Below, piece after piece: positions 48,065 to 55,359 of a DNA stretch of 61,689 nucleotides. This DNA is from a virus. Location: the IMG/VR virus record IMGVR_UViG_3300011113_000660, positions 1 to 61,689 of that record; one strand, written 5' to 3'. Position 1 is the stretch's first letter, and every line of letters starts with the position of its first letter. The translations under genes were made by a program, and so were the position numbers. The notes beneath the pieces were generated by a model, which saw nothing but the letters and a program-made list of their open reading frames with translations, was not told where the DNA came from and searched no databases.

Positions 48065-48732
48065 AAACCTTAAAAGACTATCTCTCGGAAAGCGAACAAT
48101 GGATGAACACACCTGCAGTAGGTGACACCTTTGCCTTTGAACTGCCCGATGAAGTCTTGTGCGAAACCTACATAATTGAAGTGGCCGATGATTGTATTCT
48201 CCTGGATTCTACACCAGAAATCAATGCGGCCTTGGCTGAATGGGCCACATTAGAAGACACGGACGAAGGCGATTCAGGTGTGATACTTGAAACCATGGGA
48301 TATGGCAGCCTTGTGGGTGAAGGCGCCATGAAGCACGAAATGATGACGAATGCCAAGCGCATGAGCCTAGAACAGTTCAAAGACCGCTATGGTGACGAAG
48401 ACTGGATTGAAGAATTTTGGCGTGTGGCCACTGGTGAGACAGAGCAGTCCAACACCGACGAAGCCAAGTATCAAGGTCGCGAAGTTCCACTCAACAAGCC
48501 CATGGCCGGCGATGTAAAAAAATCAAAAGTGTATGTTCGAGATCCCAAGACCGGCAATGTAAAGAAAGTGAACTTTGGTCACGGCGGCAAAACTGCCAAA
48601 AGATTGGGCCAAAAGACCATGAAGATCAAAAAATCAAATCCGGCTCGTAGAAAGAGTTTTAGAGCAAGACACAACTGTGACAACCCAGGACCAAAAACCA
48701 AGGCGCGATATTGGTCGTGTCGTGCATGGTAA
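48061..48732 (+). CDS. Internal protein with targeting peptide and basic C-terminal domain
   Basis: 223 aa, start overlapping the previous stop. MKTLKDYLSESEQ again resembles the T4 capsid-targeting peptide, with LSE/S as gp21 site. The acidic middle (NAALAEWATLEDTDEGDSG) precedes a strongly basic C-terminus from about residue 155: KVYVRDPKTGNVKKVNFG, then KRRKSF-like NPARRKSFRARHNCDNPGPK and ARYWSCRAW. This Cys/Arg-rich tail is a recurring domain of T4-like phages and should bind DNA or RNA. The acid-plus-base design suits a packaged DNA-associated protein. Confidence 0.68.
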   Translation: MKTLKDYLSESEQWMNTPAVGDTFAFELPDEVLCETYIIEVADDCILLDSTPEINAALAEWATLEDTDEGDSGVILETMGYGSLVGEGAMKHEMMTNAKRMSLEQFKDRYGDEDWIEEFWRVATGETEQSNTDEAKYQGREVPLNKPMAGDVKKSKVYVRDPKTGNVKKVNFGHGGKTAKRLGQKTMKIKKSNPARRKSFRARHNCDNPGPKTKARYWSCRAW

Positions 48733-48747
48733 TATAAGGAAAATAAA

Positions 48748-49038
48748 ATGCCACAAGCCAACGTAATCAGCACCGCAGCAAATGCGACATGGTACACCGA
48801 CAAAGCAGAAATCACTGCCTTGGATGGCGCAGTGACCTATCAGGTCTATGCCACGGCCCTGGGCACAGAAGCAGCAGTGGGCAACATTTGGAGCAACGCC
48901 GTGGCAGTTGGTGCCAATACCACAGTTCAAATCTATGTGGGCGCTGGCAACAAGCTCACAGTCACAGGCACATTCACAGCTGCCGAGTTAGGCACAGCAA
49001 GTTCAGCACAAGAAGGCGTCATCGGCGGAGGTGCCTGA
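48748..49038 (+). CDS. Small beta-protein, possible capsid decoration
   Basis: 96 aa, low charge, rich in Ala, Thr and Val, with strands (VTYQVYATALGTEAAVGN, VGANTTVQIYVGAGNKLTV, TVTGTFTAAELGT). AAGGAAAA lies 6 nt before the ATG. It resembles the 103-aa protein at 20863 in size and texture. A Soc/Hoc-like decoration role is possible but not demonstrated. No targeting peptide is visible, unlike its neighbours. Confidence 0.55.
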   Translation: MPQANVISTAANATWYTDKAEITALDGAVTYQVYATALGTEAAVGNIWSNAVAVGANTTVQIYVGAGNKLTVTGTFTAAELGTASSAQEGVIGGGA

Positions 49039-49040
49039 CG

Positions 49041-49421
49041 GTGCGTGCCCGAGAATTTATTGCCGAAGGTGGTAGGGGCGGAACCAGATCCGACGTCAAT
49101 CACGAATTTGATCAAGCACATCCTGGCATAGTTGGTCCCGGTGGAAATGGCGATGTGTATTGGGGCCGCTATTATGATTTCTACCGCGTATCAAGTCTGG
49201 CCGGCATGGATCCAGATCAGATAGGCAATGTTGACGACATTGGATTCTTTGGCAATCTTCCTGTGTTCAGTGCCTACACTGAATATGATAGGAAAAAACT
49301 CAAAGCCATCATGAAAAAACTTGGCATGAAGCCACGTGACCATGTGTTGCCCGGCAGTCTTGAAGCCAATTATGTAAACACCACTAGCCCGGTCAAAGGC
49401 TTCAAAGGCTACACTCGCTAA
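49041..49421 (+). CDS. MRAREF-family putative internal protein, copy 1
   Basis: 126 aa from the GTG at 49041; a much longer frame starting at 48789 overlaps the previous gene and is rejected because MRAREFIAEGG begins exactly here. The N-terminus is the family's targeting-type peptide with IAE/G as gp21 site, and the C-terminus YVNTTSPVKGFKGYTR matches copies 2 and 3. The middle (VYWGRYYDFYRVSSLAGMD, YDRKKLKAIMKKLGMKP) is unique. GAGGTG is a weak ribosome-binding site. Confidence 0.66.
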   Translation: MRAREFIAEGGRGGTRSDVNHEFDQAHPGIVGPGGNGDVYWGRYYDFYRVSSLAGMDPDQIGNVDDIGFFGNLPVFSAYTEYDRKKLKAIMKKLGMKPRDHVLPGSLEANYVNTTSPVKGFKGYTR

Positions 49422-50300
49422 ATGTGCGTGATCGTTGCCAAATGGTTTGACGGCGTAGGCTGGGCCGGAGCCAAGAATCGCGACCGGACCTACACACCTG
49501 TGCTGGATTTCATCGAAAGCAAAGCTGGCGACATTGACCGCATGATGATGCACGATGAAGTCACTGGCTACAAAGAAGGCATCAACAGTCGCGGTGTCAG
49601 CATTCTAAACACCAGCCTTGACATAGGCAATGACGAAACTGAAGTTGAGTCTGGTAAGGTAAAAACCAGCCCTGATGGACAGATGATTGCTGAAGCCCTG
49701 ACTCTGCCCACAGCTGAAGCAGCCGCTGAATTTTTGATAAAAAATCAACTGTGTGGTTGCACCATGGTTTTTGATCAAGACGACATGATCCTGATCGAAG
49801 CCAGCAACTGGGATGGCAAAAGACCCTACAGATTCCGAGCACGAAGAATACCCAAAACCCAAACAGTGGCCAGGACCAATCACGGCGTCTGGATGCCCAC
49901 AGCTGGCATGCAACGCAGTCCAAGAGATCGGCAACGAACCCTGGACCGTATCAGCAGTGAAAGCCGTTTGTTGTTGGCCGAAGCTGTGGTAAAATCTGCA
50001 CAAAAACCTGAAGATCTAGTGGATGGCATGTGCCAAGTCTACATCAATGATCCGCAACTAAATATACTTAGGACCAGCACCAATGGCCGGAAAATGCGCA
50101 CAACCAGCCAACAACTGTGTGTGCCCCGGGAGCAAACCTTGTATTGCCGGCCCGTGAGCAGTCACATGAAGTTTGATTTTTGGAGTTTGAATCGCCCTGA
50201 CACTGGTGTCTGGGTCGAGATCATGAGCAACAGAGAACTGTGGCAAAACGTCCGTGGCGATCCACCGTTTGGTCACATGAACATGCAGGATTTAGAATGA
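49422..50300 (+). CDS. Ntn-hydrolase-like amidase with N-terminal Cys
   Basis: 292 aa. It begins Met-Cys: after Met removal Cys2 would be the nucleophile, as in cysteine Ntn-hydrolases of the penicillin-acylase/acyltransferase (AAT, choloylglycine hydrolase) group. WAGAKNRDRTYTP supplies the Arg expected 15-20 residues later, and GINSRGVSILNTSLD and GCTMVFDQDDMILIEAS follow the fold's paired strands. These enzymes cleave linear amide bonds. There is no targeting peptide, unlike the genes on either side. It starts at the stop of MRAREF copy 1 and overlaps copy 2 (ATGA), so all are co-translated. Confidence 0.68.
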   Translation: MCVIVAKWFDGVGWAGAKNRDRTYTPVLDFIESKAGDIDRMMMHDEVTGYKEGINSRGVSILNTSLDIGNDETEVESGKVKTSPDGQMIAEALTLPTAEAAAEFLIKNQLCGCTMVFDQDDMILIEASNWDGKRPYRFRARRIPKTQTVARTNHGVWMPTAGMQRSPRDRQRTLDRISSESRLLLAEAVVKSAQKPEDLVDGMCQVYINDPQLNILRTSTNGRKMRTTSQQLCVPREQTLYCRPVSSHMKFDFWSLNRPDTGVWVEIMSNRELWQNVRGDPPFGHMNMQDLE

Positions 50301-50695
50301 GAGCAAGAGAGTTTGTCGCAGAAGCACGGTTTGGCAGCGCCGCCGATGTGCCAGCCAACGCACGAAAATTGCCCAAGAGTCAACACTCAGCTCTCAAAGG
50401 CGCTATTTCTATGCCTGACATCAGCTCGAACAAACAAGGTGGTAGTCCTTACACACAATGGCGTTTTAGTATAGCCATGGCCGGAGCACCCGATTACCCC
50501 ACGCCACCTGCGGGAGCCTTTGCTGGTGATCCCTTGCTGGCCACTTACAGTGATGCTGACTTGGCAATCATCAACGCAGCCGCCAAATCAGTTGGAGCAG
50601 GCAGAGTAAACAAACTCACAGACAATCGCAGCACCGAAGCAGACTATGTGAACAAGACCAGTCCTGTTACAGGATTCCGGGGGTATGCACGATGA
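50297..50695 (+). CDS. MRAREF-family putative internal protein, copy 2
   Basis: 132 aa from the ATG at 50297, which overlaps the stop of the amidase gene; an in-frame start at 50240 lies inside that gene. It has MRAREFVAEAR with VAE/A as a possible, slightly non-standard gp21 site, and ends YVNKTSPVTGFRGYAR. The middle contains LPKSQHSALKGAISMPD and WRFSIAMAGAPDYPTPP; the latter parallels YRFGVAMARARSD in copy 3. Overlaps copy 3 by 4 nt. Confidence 0.66.
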   Translation: MRAREFVAEARFGSAADVPANARKLPKSQHSALKGAISMPDISSNKQGGSPYTQWRFSIAMAGAPDYPTPPAGAFAGDPLLATYSDADLAIINAAAKSVGAGRVNKLTDNRSTEADYVNKTSPVTGFRGYAR

Positions 50696-51084
50696 GAGCC
50701 CGAGAGTTCATCGCAGAACAACGTGAGCTTCCGGCCGAGATCTCGGAACCTTTGCGTTATACCTACATCCTGCCCGGACTCAGTGCCGCAGATCCTTACC
50801 GCAATTATAGATTTGGTGTGGCCATGGCCCGTGCCCGAAGTGATCGCGGCACAGATCAAGATCAAGTAGATCATTTTATCCCGCCTTGGGAAGCTGAGAC
50901 AGCCTTTGGCGAACATGGAGTGATATCAGGATTTGATGCCAACGTGGATCCTGTGATCGACATGGCCTTGAAAATGACCAAAACTCCGGGCGGCAAAAAG
51001 CTAGTTTCCAGTGCTGAAAGCAAAGAACCCGCCGGCACTGACATAGTCAGTCCCATAAAGCCCTTCAAAGGATATCCTAGATAA
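50692..51084 (+). CDS. MRAREF-family putative internal protein, copy 3
   Basis: 130 aa. MRAREFIAEQR with IAE/Q as gp21 site; the end DIVSPIKPFKGYPR is the diverged form of the family C-terminus. Middle: LPGLSAADPYRNYRFGVAMA and DQVDHFIPPWEAE. The three copies share both ends while the centres differ, a pattern expected for proteins with a common packaging tag and different cargo. Overlaps both neighbours. Confidence 0.66.
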   Translation: MRAREFIAEQRELPAEISEPLRYTYILPGLSAADPYRNYRFGVAMARARSDRGTDQDQVDHFIPPWEAETAFGEHGVISGFDANVDPVIDMALKMTKTPGGKKLVSSAESKEPAGTDIVSPIKPFKGYPR

Positions 51085-51383
51085 TGGCCAATCCGCCACC
51101 ACCCTATGAAGATCTCACGGGCATAAGCCGTACAGTCATGAAGGACAACGCCCAGGAAACTGTGACCAACTACAACGGCAATGCCAGACCTGCGGAAATG
51201 ACCGTGAACATCAACACCAATGAAATCTACATAGGCAATGCCACTGGTGCTCTTACCAAAGTGCTACAAGTAACAGGTGCAAATACATTCCTGGGCAATG
51301 TGCGTGTGGCAAATAGCACTGCGGGACTCAATCAGCTGTATTTTGATCCGGCCACAGGTGAAATTGTATACTACGAGCCCTGA
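51084..51383 (+). CDS. Small fibre-head-like protein
   Basis: 99 aa. ARPAEMTVNINTNEIYIGNA resembles the 'RPGE..vNt.tn.iyiGn' element at the N-terminus of many phage fibre/tropism proteins, and the end FDPATGEIVYYEP is a matching strand. A Pro-rich start precedes it. It probably forms a small knob or adaptor related to the fibre system. Its ATG overlaps the stop of MRAREF copy 3. Confidence 0.58.
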   Translation: MANPPPPYEDLTGISRTVMKDNAQETVTNYNGNARPAEMTVNINTNEIYIGNATGALTKVLQVTGANTFLGNVRVANSTAGLNQLYFDPATGEIVYYEP

Positions 51384-51385
51384 GC

Positions 51386-51391
51386 TAAATA
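51386..51391 (+). promoter_or_regulatory. Late promoter box before 51410
   Basis: GCTAAATA two bases after the stop of the previous gene; 18 nt to the ATG at 51410. Confidence 0.6.
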
Positions 51392-51409
51392 CACTACGGA
51401 AACTATATT

Positions 51410-51817
51410 ATGAAAATCGCAGACATTTTACGCACACTGGCCGCTAATTTAGAACACGCACAAGGTGGCGCTCCTGATCCAAGAATACAAAATCCAGGTC
51501 AGTTGATTGATGTGGCAGTGGTAGCAGACTCTGATGAACCCAGCCCCAATGGCACCACAGCCAGTGGCAACGACAAGGCTCCAGAAAACACATTCTTGCC
51601 TCCGCTACAACAAAAACAAGAGTTACTTAAAAAAGCCGTGGGCGTGGAAAATGTGTACGATGATGGCGGTCCTGAACATCAACACGCTGAAGAACAGGCC
51701 GAACAAGATGACATGACACAAGAGCGTGATGACATTGTGGATCGTATCAAGAAATTGAGCGGTGTGCCCCGAGCTGCCATCCAAGAACTCAGCAACGACG
51801 ACGTCTTTGACGATTAA
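51410..51817 (+). CDS. Acidic protein of unknown function
   Basis: 135 aa, acidic, with FLPPLQQKQELLKKAVGVEN as the most conserved-looking element and a Gln/Glu/Asp-rich second half ending SNDDVFDD. MKIADILRTLAANLE at the N-terminus ends in LxxLE and does not closely match the targeting peptide. It starts a late unit that runs through the fibre, nuclease and terminase genes. A virion or packaging accessory role is likely from position only. Confidence 0.6.
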   Translation: MKIADILRTLAANLEHAQGGAPDPRIQNPGQLIDVAVVADSDEPSPNGTTASGNDKAPENTFLPPLQQKQELLKKAVGVENVYDDGGPEHQHAEEQAEQDDMTQERDDIVDRIKKLSGVPRAAIQELSNDDVFDD

Positions 51818-51828
51818 GGGGCTCTGAC

Positions 51829-52860
51829 ATGAGCTTCATCCAAAATCTTTTTACCAGCCGCGACAACAACGCCAATGGCGCTTCTTACGTAGGCCAACAA
51901 GATCGCATCTGGTGGGATCCTGACACCAACGCATTCTACTACAGTGACGGCAACACCGCAGGTGGCATACCCATTGGCACAGCATCGGGCAGTGGAATAC
52001 CCATTGGCCCAATAAACTCTGTTCAACTCAATGCTGGCAGCGGCAACTTTTTAGGCACCAGCAGTTTGGTATTTTCTGGCAATGTGTTGACCGTGGGAGG
52101 GAACGTCACTGCCGACTATTTTATTGGCGACGGCGGATTCATAACCAATATCACTGGAGTCACTGTAACCAAGATTGTCAACGGCACCAGCTGGGCCAAC
52201 ATATCTGCATCAGGTGGTAATCTAACCATGGCCATTGCTGGCAACACCATTGCCAACGTTGCTGCCACAGGAACACATGTCACAGGCATTGTTTCAGCAT
52301 CTGGCAATGTCACAGGTGGCAATCTAATTGGACAAAATCTCACCGCAGGTCGCGTGGCCATTGTGGGATCAGGCAAGGAAGTCAGCGACGACGCAGAATT
52401 TACCTACAACAGCTCAACCAACATACTCAGCGTGGTCGGCAACGTTGTGGCCAATAACTTTATTGGCAATATTATTAGTGCCAACAACATCAGCAACGTG
52501 GGCAATTTGTATGTGCAAGGCAATATACAATACAATCTGGGCACCGACGACGGCGGCAATGTCACACAGCTCACAAACAAAGCCACCGCAGTGACCTGCA
52601 ACGGTAGAACTGGTCGCATCACCACCAGTGGTGCGGCCTTGACCGGCGGATCCGTTGTGACATTTGTGGTCAACAACACCTATGTGCAACAGTATGACCT
52701 GGTCATACTCAATATCAAAGATCCTGTGCGGGCCAATACCTATGTGGCCGCAGTGGCCGGAGTGGGCACCAGCAGCTTCAACATACAGATTCAAAACGTT
52801 GACAACAACAGCCACAGCGATGCCATCATCTTGAGCTTTGCTGTAATACAGGTTCGATAG
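51829..52860 (+). CDS. Fibre protein of the repeat family
   Basis: 343 aa. An N-terminal domain with DRIWWDPDTNAFYYSDGNTA leads to GFITNITG and family shaft units (ATGTHVTGIVSASGNVTGGN, GNVVANNFIGN) and a C-terminal domain (CNGRTGRITTSGAALTGG, FNIQIQNVDNNSHSDAIILS). It shares the shaft vocabulary of the cluster at 21604-30105 but lies 22 kb away beside the terminase gene, so it may be a separate whisker or collar fibre. No enzymatic motif. Confidence 0.68.
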   Translation: MSFIQNLFTSRDNNANGASYVGQQDRIWWDPDTNAFYYSDGNTAGGIPIGTASGSGIPIGPINSVQLNAGSGNFLGTSSLVFSGNVLTVGGNVTADYFIGDGGFITNITGVTVTKIVNGTSWANISASGGNLTMAIAGNTIANVAATGTHVTGIVSASGNVTGGNLIGQNLTAGRVAIVGSGKEVSDDAEFTYNSSTNILSVVGNVVANNFIGNIISANNISNVGNLYVQGNIQYNLGTDDGGNVTQLTNKATAVTCNGRTGRITTSGAALTGGSVVTFVVNNTYVQQYDLVILNIKDPVRANTYVAAVAGVGTSSFNIQIQNVDNNSHSDAIILSFAVIQVR

Positions 52861-52871
52861 CAACAACAAAA

Positions 52872-53585
52872 ATGAAAAAACTATTATTAGCATTACTGTT
52901 TGCGCCTTTACTTGCTGTAGCTCAGATCAATACTCAATGCCCACAGTTCACAGTCAACGGCACACCCGAGTATCAAGCACAGCCAGGTGATCAGGAACTG
53001 TGCCGTAAAAACTATGCTGTGATCCACCGTTGCAGTGTCAAGGCTCCTGTGGCTGTGTTTGAACACCTGACTCCAGCAGGCATGAACGGTCCTGCTAAAC
53101 GCAGAGACGATTTCCGACCAGATCCTGCTGTGGTCGAGCAATGCCGTGCCAGCCTAGCAGACTATGCCACAGTGGGTCGAACACACGATCGTGGACACAT
53201 GAGTCCAGCCGCAAACAACAGCCAGAGCGATCAGATCATGAGTGAAAGTTTCTTTCTAAGCAACATGCTGGCACAGGTGGCCAACAACAACCGTGGAGCA
53301 TGGCGCTTGTTGGAAGTGGCTGTGCGCCAATGGGCCAGCCAGCCCGGCACAGACTTCTATGTGATTTCGGGCGGCATATTTGATACTGGACATCCGGTCA
53401 CAGGCAACGGTCTGGGTATACCCACCCGACTTTACAAGATTGTTGTTGAACGCAACAGCCGCCAGGTGCAAGCCTACCTGTTTCCTAATGCACCAATCAG
53501 TCCAGCCACGTCGTGGCCACAGTATCAGACCACTATGACTGAAATTGAGCGTGCGACTGGTATCCGATTCAATTTAGGACAATGA
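52872..53585 (+). CDS. Secreted DNA/RNA non-specific endonuclease (NucA/Nuc1 family)
   Basis: 237 aa. The first 17-18 residues (MKKLLLALLFAPLLAVA) are a typical Sec signal peptide with an AVA cleavage site. The catalytic motif DRGH (106-109) is followed by SPAANN and then ESFFLSNMLAQ, whose Asn completes the metal site of the beta-beta-alpha-metal nuclease family. Four Cys in the mature N-terminal part could form disulfides, fitting export. This implies a periplasmic or external enzyme, unusual for a T4-like phage. Possible roles are DNA scavenging, exclusion of competing phage DNA or clearing extracellular DNA. It overlaps the next small gene by 4 nt and lies just before gp17. Confidence 0.85.
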   Translation: MKKLLLALLFAPLLAVAQINTQCPQFTVNGTPEYQAQPGDQELCRKNYAVIHRCSVKAPVAVFEHLTPAGMNGPAKRRDDFRPDPAVVEQCRASLADYATVGRTHDRGHMSPAANNSQSDQIMSESFFLSNMLAQVANNNRGAWRLLEVAVRQWASQPGTDFYVISGGIFDTGHPVTGNGLGIPTRLYKIVVERNSRQVQAYLFPNAPISPATSWPQYQTTMTEIERATGIRFNLGQ

Positions 53586-53776
53586 GATTCACAGAATTCG
53601 GCAAAGGCATATACAGCCCTTCCAAGCTCAAACCTCTCGCAGGCAGTAACATATCAAAGACAGGCACGTATGTGGCCCGTTTCCAACGTAAAAAACACAT
53701 TGAACCTGGCACCGAATCATGGTTTCGGCTATGGTTTGCAAAACCTGGCCTTACCGGTGAAAACCCCTATAAGTAA
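53582..53776 (+). CDS. Small basic protein before gp17
   Basis: 64 aa, basic. MRFTEFGKGIYSPSKLKPL begins like the MRAREF peptides but lacks the LxE site, and its EFGKGIY recurs in the 602-aa internal protein (FEFGKGIYES). The C-terminal half has FQRKKHIEPGTESWFRLWFA. Translation is coupled to the nuclease stop (ATGA). Unknown function; it could be a small virion or packaging factor. Confidence 0.58.
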   Translation: MRFTEFGKGIYSPSKLKPLAGSNISKTGTYVARFQRKKHIEPGTESWFRLWFAKPGLTGENPYK

Positions 53777-53779
53777 GGC

Positions 53780-55345
53780 ATGAGCCAAGACGCCTCCACC
53801 CTGGTCAAGTCACCGTATAAAAAACAACATTGGACTGACCAACAGCTAGAAGAATTTATGAAATGTGCTGATCCTGTGTCAGGACCACAGTATTTTTTAG
53901 ACAACTTTTTCTACATACAGCATCCGGTACGAGGTAAAATGCTGTACCATCCGTTTGATTATCAAAAACGCCTGATAGACACCTATCACAACTACAGATA
54001 TAGTATTTCCATGATGCCCAGGCAGACCGGCAAGAGTACCAGTGCCGCGGGCTATCTGTTGTGGATGGCCATGTTCCGTCCAGACTCAACCATCTTGATC
54101 GCCGCCCACAAATACACCGGCTCACAGGAAATCATGCAACGCATACGCTATGCCTATGAATTGTGTCCAGATCATATCAGAGCAGGTGTGACCAGTTACA
54201 ACAAAGGCAACTTGGACTTTGAAAACGGCAGCCGCATAGTGTCAACCACCACAACAGAAAACACCGGTCGTGGTATGAGTATAACCTTGCTGTACTGTGA
54301 CGAGTTTGCATTTGTGCGACCCACCATAGCCCGAGAGTTTTGGACTTCTATAAGCCCTACCTTGGCCACTGGTGGTAAGGCCATTATTACTAGCACACCA
54401 AATTCAGATGAAGATCAGTTTGCCTTGCTGTGGAAAGGTGCCAACAAATGCGAAGATGCCTACGGCAATCCCACTGAACTGGGCATCAACGGATTCAGGG
54501 CCTATCGCAGTTACTGGAACGAACATCCTGACAGAGATGAAACCTGGGCCGCTGAACAACGGGCACAACTAGGTGATGATCGCTTCCGCCGAGAGATGGG
54601 ATGCGAATTCATAATAAATGATGAAACCTTGATAGCTCCGGCCAAGCTGATAGATCTACAAGGGCACGAACCCTTGTACAAAACTGGCCAGGTACGTTGG
54701 TATCAACGACCCAAGAAAGATCGCATCTATGTGATAGCCCTGGATCCTAGTTTAGGTACCGGCGGAGATCCCTCAGCCATACAAGTATTTGAAGCTACCA
54801 CCACTGAGCAAGTGGCCGAATGGCGTCACAACCGCACCACCATACCTGAACAGATACGCATCCTAGCTGACATAGTCAACCACCTACACGAAACTGTGCA
54901 GGATCCACAACACATCTATTTCAGCATAGAAAACAACACCATTGGCGAAGCTGCCTTGATCAGCATAGCCGAATACGGCGAAGAAAACATCAAAGGCTAT
55001 TTCCTCAGCGAACCCGGTGGAGGCGGAAGCCGCAGATATCGCAAAGGCTTCAACACCACCAACAAGCCCAAGCTGGCAGCCTGCAACAAGCTCAAAATCC
55101 TGATTGAAACTGGCCGCATGAAGATACGCAGTGCTGCCCTGGTCAGCGAACTCAAAACATTTGTGGCACACGGTGTGGGCTATGCGGCCAAACCCGGAGA
55201 AACCGACGATTTGGTCATGAGCACCATCTTGGCCGTGCGCATGATGCAGTTGCTACAGACTTTCCATGCAGAAATGGACCAGCAAATGCGTGATCACGGC
55301 GACAATATCGAGCCACCCATGCCCTTCATCAGCACGCGATATTAA
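53780..55345 (+). CDS. 17: Large terminase subunit gp17
   Basis: 521 aa (T4 gp17 is 610). Walker A is MPRQTGKS (79-86), Walker B with catalytic Glu is LLYCDE (170-175), and ITSTPN (about 203-208) is the coupling motif. The nuclease domain carries VIALDPSLGTGGD (Asp322 and Asp330), IYFSIENNTIGEA and ETDDLVMSTILAV, in agreement with the RNase H-type triad of terminases. It packages DNA into the prohead by ATP hydrolysis and cuts concatemers. AAGG lies 5 nt before the ATG. The gene is 8 kb from the small subunit. Confidence 0.95.
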   Translation: MSQDASTLVKSPYKKQHWTDQQLEEFMKCADPVSGPQYFLDNFFYIQHPVRGKMLYHPFDYQKRLIDTYHNYRYSISMMPRQTGKSTSAAGYLLWMAMFRPDSTILIAAHKYTGSQEIMQRIRYAYELCPDHIRAGVTSYNKGNLDFENGSRIVSTTTTENTGRGMSITLLYCDEFAFVRPTIAREFWTSISPTLATGGKAIITSTPNSDEDQFALLWKGANKCEDAYGNPTELGINGFRAYRSYWNEHPDRDETWAAEQRAQLGDDRFRREMGCEFIINDETLIAPAKLIDLQGHEPLYKTGQVRWYQRPKKDRIYVIALDPSLGTGGDPSAIQVFEATTTEQVAEWRHNRTTIPEQIRILADIVNHLHETVQDPQHIYFSIENNTIGEAALISIAEYGEENIKGYFLSEPGGGGSRRYRKGFNTTNKPKLAACNKLKILIETGRMKIRSAALVSELKTFVAHGVGYAAKPGETDDLVMSTILAVRMMQLLQTFHAEMDQQMRDHGDNIEPPMPFISTRY

Positions 55346-55346
55346 C

Positions 55347-55352
55347 TAAATA
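55347..55352 (+). promoter_or_regulatory. Late promoter box after gp17
   Basis: ACTAAATA directly behind the gp17 stop, 7 nt from the ATG at 55360, with no ribosome-binding site; predicted leaderless. Confidence 0.6.
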
Positions 55353-55359
55353 CTAGACC

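Noticed and set aside
48789-49421. 210-aa ORF starting inside the 48748-49038 gene
   Set aside because: The part before 49041 is an out-of-frame reading of the small beta-protein gene; the MRAREF N-terminus at GTG 49041 marks the true start.
50059-50064. TAAATA inside the Ntn-hydrolase gene as a late promoter for the MRAREF genes
   Set aside because: It lies well within coding sequence about 230 nt before the next start, and the downstream genes are translationally coupled; a chance match is likely.
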